Assembly (NCBI GenBank): GCA_029959085.1 | Contig: JARWIR010000093.1 | Span: forward strand, 1,853,501 to 1,917,500 | From: Nemophila menziesii | Lineage: Eukaryota; Streptophyta; Magnoliopsida; Boraginales; Hydrophyllaceae | DNA: 64,000 nucleotides | Direction: 5' to 3' | Part shown: piece by piece, positions 10,647 through 20,598 of the stretch | Position numbering within the stretch: the stretch's first letter is position 1 | Layout of the letters: every line of letters starts with the position of its first letter | Program-made: the position numbers and the translations under genes | Notes under the pieces: model-generated | Told to the model about the DNA's origin: nothing | Database searches by the model: none | The model's input: the letters and a program-made list of their open reading frames with translations, nothing else

Positions 10647-11026
10647 GATCTCTCACTCCACTCATTCCAGCTACGAAATACACAAGATAGAAAAAAACAC
10701 TCTGCCTCACCCTCTCTCTAAAAACTAGTTACGTTTTAGTTTTACATTAGAGATACCGGTCCGCCGGAATATCTTTTTAACGACCGTCGGTGACTTTGTT
10801 TTTCTTTTCATTTCTGTGTAAGTGTATTTCATTCCATTTTCGTGTAATTGTTATTCAATTTTTATTGTAATCGTAATTCAATTTTCTTGTAATAGTTAGT
10901 TTACACTAAAATTGTTTTTTACTTCATTTTTTTTCTTTGGAAACCATTTCTTGTGTTAAACCGGTGATTATTTTAATCACAATTTAAAAAGATATTCACT
11001 TTCTTTTCTCACCGGTTATTTTTGAA

Positions 11027-11779
11027 ATGGCTCTTCCTATTTTGGCTGTTGGTTCTTCTTTGAACGCAAAGCCACTTCTCGACGTGAACAAGTTGGAACC
11101 CCTTAATGGTTCTAACTACAAGCGTTGGGCACAAAAAAATATGATTTGCCTTGAACAGTATGAAATCGACTTTGCTATAGTAGAGGCTCCTCGACTTTTG
11201 GAAATTAGAGCTTATACTGAACAAGAGCTAGCTAGGCATGTTGCCCTCGAATCCAGGTTCAAAAGAGCTAATACCATGGCTCGGGGCTGGATGTTGAACA
11301 ATGTTAATAATCCCATATTTGATCTCCTTGCCAAAGAGAAATCGACAAAGGTCATATGGTAAACTCTCGAGAAGAAATATGGCGCTGATGATTCTGGTAA
11401 GAAAAAGTACGTGACTGGGAATTGGTACAATTTTAGACTTACGGATCAGAAACCCATGACTAAAGAACTTCATGTGTACGAGAACCTATGCGCGGAGGTA
11501 ATCGCCGAAGGCATGAAGATGTGCGAAATTCTTCAAGCCAACATTTTTCTTGAGAAATTTCCCCCATCTTGGAGTGAATACCGCAACCACCTCAAACGCA
11601 AAAAGAAAGAAATGACCCTCCAAGAGCTCATCAGCCACATCCAAGTCGAAGAAGCGAATCGACTAAAGGATAAGTCAATCTCTTTCCCTTCTCATTCCTC
11701 GAAAGCTAATCTCGTCGAAGATTCTGGCCAAGGTAACAAACACAGGTTCAACGGCAACTCCAACAAACAAGGTGGATGA
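11027..11779 (+). pseudogene. gag of copia X
   Basis: Starts MALPILAVGSSLNAKPLLDV, then LNGSNYKRWAQKN and ARGWMLNNV, a copia gag (UBN2-type) fold. A TAA at about 11360 interrupts the first ORF (11027-11362). Reading continues through LEKKYGADD, LHVYENL and FLEKFPPSWSEYRNHLKRKK to the HIQVEEANRL block. The ORF closes at 11779 (TGA) shortly before the zinc knuckle. Confidence 0.88.
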
Positions 11780-11799
11780 TTCAAAACCTCTGGTAAGAT

Positions 11800-13092
11800 T
11801 CAAAAACCTAAAGGGGCTTGTTATTGTTGTGGCAAAGAAGGACATAGGGCTTTCGAATGTTCCCTTAGGGCTGGCCAGGGTCCCAAAGTTGCCGCTAACC
11901 TGACTGAGACCGAAGAAATAATTGTCGCGGTAATGGTTGAGGTAAACTTGGTCGAGAACAAGAGTGAGTGGATCCTTGATACTGGAGCTTCTCGATATTT
12001 CTGCGCAAACAAAGCCCTGTTCAATAAATTTGAAAAGGAAACTGATGGTGAGTTTGTGTACTTGGGTGATTCTTCCACCGCTATAGTTCTCGGGAAAGGT
12101 CAGGTTCCCCTTAAACTCACCTCTGGTAAGATTCTTGAATTGAATGATGTTCTCTTCGTCCCCTCTCTCTGTAGGAACTTAGTTTCTGGGGCTCTTCTTA
12201 ACAAAGTAAGTCTCAAACTTGTTTTCAAGGGGGGGGGGGGGGAAGTCATTATCACCCAAAATGACGAGTTCGTAGGGAAAGGGTACCTTAATAATGGCTT
12301 CTTTGTTTTAAACACTGTAATCCTTAATGAGAATGCATCTAATTCTGCTTATATTGTCGAGTCTGTTCAAATGTGGCATGGTAGACTAGGCCATTTAAAT
12401 GTTTCGTCTATTAAAAGGCTTAAAAATCTTGGACTAATACCCCTTCACAACGTGGATGACTTTGAAAAATGTCAAATATGTGTAGAGTCCAAACTTGCGA
12501 AAAAACCTTTTAAAACCGTTACCACGAGACAAACTAAATTGCTTGAATTAGTTCATTCGGACTTAGCTGATTTTAAAAACTCCGCTAGTAGAGGAGGAAA
12601 ACTTTATTACATAACCATCGTAGATGACTACTCTAGGTTTACTAAAGTGTATCTTCTTAAAACTAAAGATGGGGCGTAAAATGCGTTTTTAAAATATAAA
12701 GCCGAAGTTGAAAACCAACTAGACTGTAAAATCAAACGACTTAGGTCCGATAGAGGAGGCGAGTATAGTTCATATTCCCTTAAAGAGTTTTGTGAAACAA
12801 ATTGGATTATCCACGAACTTAGTGCCCCTTATACACCCCAACAAAACGGCATAGCAGAAAGAAAGAATATGTCCCTTAAAGAGACTATGAATGCCATGTT
12901 AATAAGTTCAGGTTTACCAAACAACTTGTGGGGGGAAGCTGTCTTATCAGCCTATTGTGTACTTAATAGGATACCACATAAATTTCTAGAACAGACCCCT
13001 TATGATATGTGGAAGGGTTTTCCACCAAACCTGAAATTTTTAAAAGTGTGGGGGTGCCTAGCCAAAGTCAAACTACCTGATTTTAAAACTGT
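11800..13092 (+). pseudogene. zinc knuckle, protease and integrase of copia X
   Basis: The zinc knuckle CYCCGKEGHRAFEC lies near 11820. The protease has ILDTGASRYFC and LVSGALLNK. The integrase has the HHCC zinc finger (WHGRLGHLN ... CQICVESK), then core motifs LVHSDLADF and IVDDYSRFTKVYLLK, a stop at 12677, then RSDRGGEY, PYTPQQNGIAERKN and WGEAVLSAYCVLNRIPHKF. That gives the catalytic D, D and E. A run of 12 Gs at about 12230-12241 inside the protease-integrase frame encodes four Gly. Coding is cut at 13097 by F and resumes at 22153. Confidence 0.9.
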
Positions 13093-13097
13093 CACCG

Positions 13098-14663
13098 TGG
13101 TGGTCCTTTGTGTGTTCTAAAATAAATGCAAAAATAATCGAACCACAACCGCAAGTGTACGGTTGTCCCAAGTAGTAATAAGTGAATCTAGGATCGTTCG
13201 CAAGGACGGTTTGGTTAACTACAATGCTTATCAAATAGTAAATGGTTGCACTTAGGAAAGCAAATAAAGATATAATGATTGTTTGTTTGTTTTTATTATT
13301 CTAAGTAATGAAAGACTAAATGGAAAATGCAATTAAAAGTTAAGACGCAAGTAAAATGATGTAAAACGCAAGTATGAGAAGATAGCACTTGAGAACGCAA
13401 GGGATCCTCCGAATTCTATTTCATAACCTATTCTGTTTAAGGGTCAAATTGGTCAATTGACATTGGTCGGGATTCAATAATCCTTGTACCCCCGTCAGGG
13501 TGGACTACAAGACTATTCTAGAGTGTCACTAGTCCCGTCAGGGTAAATATGATCCATTTTCGAATGATTAAGCTAAATTACCTCATTGGCCATAAAATTA
13601 ACTACGCTCGTCAAAGGCAAATAGTTTATATTTTATATTCTGTAATTATTTCTGTACCTAAACCCCCCGTCAAGGTGATCCAATCGCCACTAATTGGAAT
13701 AGCCTAGATATTAAACCCTATTATTAATTGATCAGGTCAATAATAGTCAATAAGCACAAATTAAAGAAAAATGTAAAAGACCCAATTCGATTTAATTTAC
13801 AGAAACCCAAATTCAGGACATGAGATTCAATGGAATTGGGATTCACCCATAAAGCATTCTCAAGCACTAATAAATGTTTAGCTCATACTAATTAAACCGA
13901 AAACTAAATTAAAAGTAAAGGAATTCATATTGTCTTACAAATAAAAGATAAAAGAAACCTAATTTCCGGAATAGGATTGACTGAGAACGGAGATATAGAC
14001 CCTCTCCAGCTCTTACAGATTCTTCTTTCTTCCTTCTGTTGCTTCTCTCTGATGTTTTTAATTGTAAAGAATGAATAGTATGAAAAATAGAAGTCAAGGC
14101 CTCCTTTTATAAGTAAAAAAACGGATTATGGCTTGGACCTAATAATAAAACACTAATTAAATGTCCAAGCCCAAATTCTACGCCCAAAATCCCGTAACTG
14201 CTGATACACCTTCACTAAAACGGCTTTTCCCGCTTCGTTATGACTCTGATTGACTTGATTCCAGTTGCTAAAGTTCCGTAACTCGATAAGGAATGTTTTC
14301 TCTTCAAAGGTCAGCGGCTAAATCATCTCTTAAGCACCTTGAAATCAGCAATCTTTGGCCTGGAAAACAGATTTGTAGCTCTAAAATCGAATTCTTTCGG
14401 GATTTATCTTTAAGTCTTGACTCTATCTCGTGATCTTTGAATCTTCTCTTGGATTCCATTCCTAGCTAATATTCAAAACCTACAAACTTTTCACTAAAAT
14501 ACACAAGATTACGCGCAAAAGTTTAATAAATCAAAAATACTAGAAATAAAATAGGAATTCGGATTATTGCATTTTTAACTCAAAAGTCTATCAAAATATT
14601 CAATTAAACATCAAAAATGATGTCTCCTAAGGGTCGAAAATAAGAACAATTAAGGAGACATCA
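13098..14663 (-). repeat. 3' LTR of F
   Basis: On the plus strand it begins TGGTGGTCCTTTGTG and ends GGAGACATCA. A TATA-like element (plus TTTTATAA) lies near 14104. GACGG boxes appear as CCCGTCAGGGT at about 13491, 13534 and 13664. The sense-strand head carries the TGATGTCTCC...GGAGACATCA inverted repeat (plus 14619-14663). Confidence 0.9.
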
Positions 14664-14699
14664 AGACCCCCAACTCAAACCTTTGTCGTCCCGACAAAG
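14664..14699 (-). promoter_or_regulatory. PPT and pre-PPT hairpin of F
   Basis: Sense strand: CTTTGTCGGGACGACAAAG (hairpin, plus 14681-14699), then TTTGAGTTGGGGGTCT and the 3' LTR. The stem is perfect, 8 bp with a GGA loop. Confidence 0.8.
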
Positions 14700-16020
14700 C
14701 AAAACAAAATAAAACAAGGGGTAGAAGTGAACGCAAGAACAAATAGAAGCTAGCAAATACACCTAAAGCAATTCTTAAGACAAATCTCATATAGACAAAC
14801 TCTAGGAACTAATATATACATACACTTATCATGCAACATCGAATATAAATAATCTCAATCATAAAATTAAATTAGCAATGCTTGAAGATTACACTTGTAC
14901 TCATCTCTGTATGATGGCTATAGGGTGTTCCTCAATCCTAACTCGCTTTGAACGCTCCACCTAGTATATTCCCTATCAACCGAATCATAAATTCACTATA
15001 TACTTAGGAATCACGAGGTCTTTATGGTTTTAATATTGGCTTAAGGACGGTGTGGATGTATATTTGGTAAATTTGAAGTGAGCTTTTGGCTCTCTCCTCA
15101 CTTACCATCAACAAAGTCCTCGAGCTTGAGTTTACACTCAAAAATGTTCTCACTCACCCATTTGACGCACAAATGTTGCGCCCCCATGTCAACCCAATAA
15201 AAACTAAGATGATTTCCAGAAATATTCCACTTTGCCGGTTTATTTTATTCTTTCTTTCTTTTTATTTTCTTTTTTTGTACAAGATACCCATGACCCTCGT
15301 TTTGATGTGAAAGGTCATGTCTCTTATAATAATTATTTTTTTCTTTTTCTCTTTTTTTTTCTTTTCAAATCCCGGCAAAGGGTTACAAATAATAATATCA
15401 TCTACATTTTTGTGCCTCAATACAAACACATATAATCCCTTCCCAATGTGTCTTCCCAAATGTGGTCCCACCACCCCAAACTCAAGCTCGAGACTAGTCT
15501 CAGGATTGTGATTCAAGTGTGGGTCATTTGGTAATGCCTAATAATCTAAAGGATAATGGGCTCATATCGTGGCTACAAAAGAAAAGGCTTAAGGCTCAAA
15601 ATTGGGCTAAGATGGATAAAATTATAATAAGGGATAGCAAGCTAAAAGGCTTCAAATGGCTAACAAAGAACTGCCCCTATCATTTTCCTAAGTACATAGC
15701 TTGTCTTTAGTTCATATCTAGGTGGGATCTCTACTAATTAAGATTTCACGTTCTACACACCAAACATATTCCTTAAGTACAAGCTTACTTCATTTGCATT
15801 GTTCATTAATTTTTCCTATCAATTACCTATGTTCGCATGCAATTCTAAGCGCGTTTTATATCAATCCCTAAAGTCCACTATTTATTATCATTAATTCATC
15901 AAAACTATGCTTAAAGGGACATTTAAAATCTTCTACAGTCAAACGCAACTCCGAAAATTATTTTATTGAAAGCAAATAAAACACATAACACATAAAAGCT
16001 GGGATGAGGCCACGAACCCC

Positions 16021-16058
16021 ACCCCAAACTCAAAAATGAGTCGTGTCCCCACGACTCG
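16021..16058 (-). promoter_or_regulatory. hairpin plus PPT-like cassette (copy 3) of F
   Basis: Sense strand: perfect stem GAGTCGTG-GGGA-CACGACTC (plus 16038-16057), then ATTTTTGAGTTTGGGGT. This is the same layout as the true PPT cassette. The same cassette is at 31622-31661 (C), 39177-39210 (E) and, in plus orientation, 49049-49086 (G). Confidence 0.75.
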
Positions 16059-16875
16059 AAAAGACTCAATAAAGTATTTAAACTAATCTACACTAAGAGG
16101 AGGGATAGAAAACGTATCTTAACCAGCGCGAGGCTGGTTGTTGGTGTTGCGTCCATGAACTTTATCTCGCGTCTAGACATCGTAAGTTGTGCTTTGAACA
16201 AATAAAGTTCAACTTGTTTGTAACGTTTCCCAAAATAGCACACCTCGTATCCTGATTCTCTTCCAACACCTTGATTTTCGATTCCAACTCATCATCGGAT
16301 CATTTTCTTCCTCACTTTCAGGTTCATCAATCAATTTCCTCTTCTTCGGATTAGCCTTAATTTGAACCTCTTCAGTCTTGTGTTTGAAACGTGAAATAGG
16401 AATCTCAATAGCTTGTTCTTGAATAGCAGCAAAAGCGTTTTTGTTTCTTGGAGAATTCCTTCGATAAGTACAGATGAAGCGGTTCTGATAGGCATCTCTT
16501 TCCACCCCAAACTCAAAACTTCAAATAGTGAGAAGCTAAGGCATAGAACTTTGATGTTTTGAGGCTTAAGATTTGAAGAGTATGGTGGAATATGAGATGG
16601 GTAAAGGCTAATTGATGTGGGGGAAGAGGGAATTGGATTTAATTGGAAGCTTGGATGAAGAACAATTGGAGAAAAGTGGGAATTTCATGGTGATTTGGAT
16701 AGGAGATGAATTGATTGTATGTCTTTGTGATGAAAGAGGGTAGGATTTGATGATTGTGTGGTTGTAGATGATGATGTTCAGGAAATTCTGGGTTTTGGGA
16801 GTGTTTTTGGAGGCTGGTTTGAAGAAAGAGGTAAAAATCTAGGGCTAAAAAGCTGAAAATCGACTTGTCACAGAA

Positions 16876-16974
16876 GAAACCGGGTACCCGCATTTGCAAA
16901 TGCGGGGCCCCAGTTTCGCGTCGCTGCGTCGGCGCGATTTTTTTTTTTTTTGGCGTCTGATGCAATAAATGACG

Positions 16975-17064
<90 letters not shown>

Positions 17065-17433
17065 CAATATACCTCAAAACGCAGCCAAAACGCTCGACCC
17101 AAAACGCTGGGTCAGAGAAATGCCCTTCGAAACCGGGTTCCCACATTTGCAAATGCGGGTACCCGGTTTTTCGTCGATGGAGCGAGCCAAGACGCACCAA
17201 AACGCAACCTCCCAAGACGCCGGGTCAGAGAATTTGGAAAAGTACAGCTCCGAAACCAGGTACCCGCATTTGCAAATGCGGGAACCCGGTTTGCGTCGAT
17301 GGCGCGAATCAAAACGCAGCAAAACGCAGTGGTGACGCAGCAAAACGCGGGACCCAAGACGCTGGGTCCGAAAGTTGAAATTTTTAGCTTTCGAAACTGG
17401 GTACCCGCATTTGCGAATGCGGGTACCCGGTTT
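16876..17433. repeat. array of about 40-bp palindromes in F
   Basis: Four near-palindromes at 16876-16917, 17129-17169, 17252-17293 and 17393-17433, each centred on CCCGCATTTGCAAATGCGGG or a near copy, with flanking arms close to AAACCGGGTA / TACCCGGTTT. Spacers share CGTCGATGG, CAAAACGC and GACGCTGGGTC words, so the unit is roughly 125-140 bp. An AT microsatellite has expanded between copies 1 and 2. Confidence 0.9.
16980..17061. repeat. (TA)n microsatellite in F
   Basis: About 82 bp of uninterrupted TA dinucleotides inside the palindrome array. It produces false poly(Ile-Tyr) ORFs on both strands. Confidence 0.97.
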
Positions 17434-17625
17434 GCCCCTGGAACACCACAAATTTTCCTCTATTTTCGCCCTTTCGACCCCAAACTCATGACCTTTTTAT
17501 CCCTGAAATCATCAAAAACAACCACCCTTCCTCATTTCTTACTAATAAACACTAAATTAACGAAAATAAAACGAATTTAAACTACGAAAAATAAAAACTT
17601 AAACTAATATACAAGAAATGGCTTT

Positions 17626-17655
17626 TGTTTAACGTCGTTAAGCTCGACGGGTTAC
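17626..17655 (-). ncRNA. post-stop hairpin of F
   Basis: Directly after the ORF stop. Sense: GGTAACC, then stem CGTCG-AGCTTAA-CGACG, then TTAAACAAAAG. Counterparts with different but still paired stems follow the ORFs of E (41132-41155) and C (about 32893-32915). It is an RNA-level element of the element transcript, not a separate gene. Role unknown. Confidence 0.6.
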
Positions 17656-17663
17656 CTCGTTCT

Positions 17664-18785
17664 TTAGTCATTAACATAACCTCCCCAGCAATGAGTGAGG
17701 TTGTCAATATTTGCAACTCGAAATTTGCATCCCTTAGCTTTTATGCCCACTAGTTTATCTGAGATAACCTTCGTGACCATGAATGGTCCTAGACAAGAAC
17801 TTTTTGATTCACGTACCTTTGGAGGGGGTTCCGCTTTCTTCATAGCTACTTCTTCACCTAATTTGAACCCCTTTTTCTTTCTTTCTTTCTTAGGTTCTTT
17901 CGGAACCTTCGTGGCACGTGCTTTCTCTTTCTTCTTCGCATGATTGAGTTGTGGATTTTTAGGGTATGGAGGAGCTTTAATTGGTGGTTTCTTTCGTAGC
18001 TCTTTCTCCTCCACTCCTAAAGTGTCCACGACATTAATTGGCTCTTTTCTTACCGGTTCCATTACATCTATACGAAAACATTCTTCCTTTGAATCCGGAA
18101 ACTTCATAGGTCTAAACACATTAAACTTCATTTCCTCGTCTTGGATTCTCATAATCATTTCTCCGTTCTCTACATCAATCAAGGTACGCCCCGTGGCTAG
18201 GAATGGTCTTCCCAAAATGATGGGGACATTCCTATCCGCGTCGTAATCAAGTATAACGAAATCAGCGGGAAAAATTAACGTACCTGCCTTAACGAGGACA
18301 TCTTCGATTCGGCCTTCCGGATGTGCAAGAGATCGATCCGCCATTTGCAAGACCATAGAAGTGGGTCTTGCTTCAATATTAAGCTTATCAAAGATCGATT
18401 TGGGCATAAGATTGATGCTTGCACCCCAATCGCATAGCGCTTTTCCATTCCACTCATTACCAATAGATATCGGAATTGTAAAGCTTCCCGGATCAAGTAG
18501 TTTCGGAGGTAATTTATTCTGACATATTGCACTACATTCCTCAGGTAAGCCAATCATCTCATTATCGCAATATGGCCATTTGTTGGTGAGGGCTCTTTTC
18601 AGAAACTTAGCATACTTGGGTACATCTCGAATAGCTTCTAGCAACGGAATATTTATGCTAAGACCTCTTACCTTGTTATAGAATTTTTGATAATCAGCCA
18701 TATCACCCTTCTTCTGAACTCTTGATGGAAATGGTGGAGGAGGACGGTTTATTAATAGTATCATCTTTCTTTTTCGGAACTTCAC
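17664..18785 (-). pseudogene. protease of F joined to a short pol C-terminal tail
   Basis: 373 codons open. Starts in the gag-pro linker (PPPPFPSRVQKKGDMADYQ), then LPEECSAICQNKLPPKLLDP and the protease with active site ALCDWGASINLMP (D-W-G-A, plus about 18410-18440), MVLQMADRSLAHPEGRIEDV, IILGRPFLATGRTLIDVENG and MRIQDEEMKFNVFRPMKFP. It then passes through a Lys/Pro-rich segment straight to LGPFMVTKVISDKLVGIKAK and GCKFRVANI, which I take to be the end of integrase. RT, RNase H and the integrase core are missing without breaking the frame. E shows the same tail. The start is really internal to a longer gag-pro frame; a frameshift separates it from gag. Confidence 0.8.
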
Positions 18786-20466
18786 TAGACCTCTCCACTT
18801 CTTCTACTTCAACTTCTTTATCTTCGTTCACCACCTCTTTTTCTTTTCTAACTTATTTTTCTTTCATAACCGGAAAAGGAGGTGGAGGAAGGTTCTTACC
18901 ACTTCTGAGAGTGATAGCTTTACAATCTTCGATTTGGATTGGACTCTCAGTATCGCTAGGGAGTTGCCCTTGTGGATGTTGATTCAGTTGTTTATTAATT
19001 TGATTTATCTGATTCTGTAATAACTTCATGTTTGCGTCAGATGCTTGTTGACGTTCCATAGCTTGCGTCTGAAGAGCAATTAAACTTTCTACGGTTTTCT
19101 GCAGGGTAACTACACCTTCTTGCAGATGGGCAGGTAAGGCTTTTTGGTTCATGGTTTCATTATAACTATCTTGAGGAGCTTGTCTCTGAACATAATTTCC
19201 CTGATTCTGTCCTCCTTGATAATTATTTTGTGGTCTTGGATTGAAATTGTTACCTTGGGGGTGAGGCTGATACGCATATGTAGGATTGGCTGCCCCACTA
19301 GAATTTGAATATTGAAACCCATGATGGTTTCTGTTAGGTTGATATCCATTACCATTCGAATTAAAGTTACCTCTGTTGGAGACAAACATCACGGATTCTT
19401 GATTATTTTGACAATTCTCCCAACTATGATCATTAACCCCGCAATACTCACATCCATACACCTCTTGTGCAACCTTTACCTCACCTCTTTTATTCGAAAA
19501 ACCTTCTTTCACGGCTAAAGTGAGTTGTCTCAATTGTTGTTCTAGTGTGGTTTGAATCTTGGTCTCTAAGGAGTTGAATTTTTCTTCAATATTGACATTA
19601 TTAACTCCTCCTCTAACTGGTGTTCTTACGGTATTCCACCCAACTTCATTCTTTACTGTTCTTTCCAAGATGATTTTTGCATGAACGGGTTGAACTTGAA
19701 GAAATCCAGCACCACATAGCAAATCCAATTTTTCTCTTGAAGTCCCATCAAGGCCTTTTTAAAAGATTTTTAGCTGTTGTTGTTCTGAAAGGCCATGATC
19801 GGGAACTCTACGTAAACACATCTGAAATCTTGTCCAGCTTTTACCCAAAGTTTCATCATATTCTTGACGGAAATGCGTTAATTCAAGTTGATCATCTAAC
19901 CTCATGTTACTTGGGTAATATCTGTCAAAGAAAGCAGTTTCTAATTGTTCCCAATTTGTTATCTTCGTAGGATCTTGTGTATCATGCCATTCACTTGCCC
20001 CATCAATAACAAAAAATCGAAACGCATCATAATACATCTGTTCTCTTGAAACTCCTTGTGTGATGTAAGAATCACATATCTGTTTGAATTTCTGTACCGC
20101 TCTAAGAGGATCTTCTCCAGCTTTATCACGAAAATTTCCAAAATTTTGGAATTGAGCTAACATACCCGAATCTGGACGAAACCTCGGAACATCTATATTT
20201 GGAGCACCTACTCCTAGAGCAGGAGCACGGAATGGAACTTCTGGTGGACCATTAACAAACCACGGATCTTGATTAATCACTCTCTGAGCTTGTCCGTTAT
20301 TGTTTTGTTGATTCTGAATATTAATGTTCTCCGTTCTGTTAATTAATTCTTCTACTTCTAAGGCTTCTTGTTCTCTTCTTCTCTTGTTAGCAAGTCTGAT
20401 TAACGATTCTGGATTATTAAGGATCGGAGGTGTTGGCTCTAGATCCTTAAAGAGTCTCCTTCGCAT
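18786..20466 (-). pseudogene. gag of F, nearly intact
   Basis: Starts MRRRLFKDLEPTPPILNNPE right after the leader. One frame covers 20466-18853 with a single stop near 19759. Capsid core: FRPDSGMLAQF, KFKQICDSYITQGVSREQMY, FVIDGASEWHDTQ, NWEQLETAFFDRYYPSNMRL and WTRFQMCLRRVP. The second part holds ILERTVKNEVGW, the zinc knuckle CEYCGVNDHSWENC, an Asn/Gln/Tyr-rich linker, a Gln-rich helix (QQASDANMKLLQNQINQINK) and AITLRSGKNLPPPPFPVMKE. A stop at 18853 and a frameshift lead to the protease frame. Only a few lesions, so this could recently have encoded particle protein. Confidence 0.88.
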
Positions 20467-20574
20467 ACACCAAACCTAAAACCTGAGAAACCTAAACAAG
20501 CAAAAAGCGTAAAACTGAAATAAAAATAAATGCAACTATCACTAAAGGATAAACACCGTGGTCACACGCTACCG

Positions 20575-20592
20575 TCCCCGGCAGCGGCGCCA
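20575..20592 (-). other. primer binding site of F
   Basis: Plus-strand TCCCCGGCAGCGGCGCCA, the reverse of TGGCGCCGCTGCCGGGGA, six bases from the 5' LTR. tRNA-Asp type. Confidence 0.88.
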
Positions 20593-20598
20593 AAAACT

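Larger units (their letters stand above)
9726..10981 (+). repeat. 5' LTR of copia X (contains a MITE)
   Basis: The last 293 bp (10689-10981) are nearly identical to 24201-24494, which defines the repeat. The preceding part has promoter character: a TATA box at 10639, and before it a GC-rich stretch (10240-10330) and a segment rich in TCAA and CACG words. A 230-bp MITE sits at 9836-10065. Confidence 0.7.
14700..17625 (-). other. 3' noncoding structured region of F
   Basis: No credible coding. It contains, in plus coordinates: a stem-loop GTGAGCTTTTGGCTC...CTCAC at 15079-15102; the complementary pair CTTTGCCGG (about 15230) and CCGGCAAAG (about 15372); a PPT-like motif plus hairpin at 15474-15503; a second at 16021-16057 with a perfect 8-bp stem; a third PPT-like motif at 16504-16516; the palindrome array at 16876-17433. 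C, E and G carry the same order of elements. ORFs reported in this stretch are low-complexity or palindrome artefacts. Confidence 0.75.

Noticed and set aside
16639..17378. Long ORFs on both strands with poly(Ile-Tyr)
   Set aside because: They are translations of the TA microsatellite and flanking palindromes; no start context or conserved protein.
17074..17451. ORFs with repeated ICKCG/FANAGTRF peptides in several frames
   Set aside because: The 40-bp palindromes read alike on both strands, so repeated peptides appear in every frame. DNA-level structure explains them.
17695..18246. Plus-strand ORFs opposite F protease
   Set aside because: Shadows of the minus-strand protease and tail.
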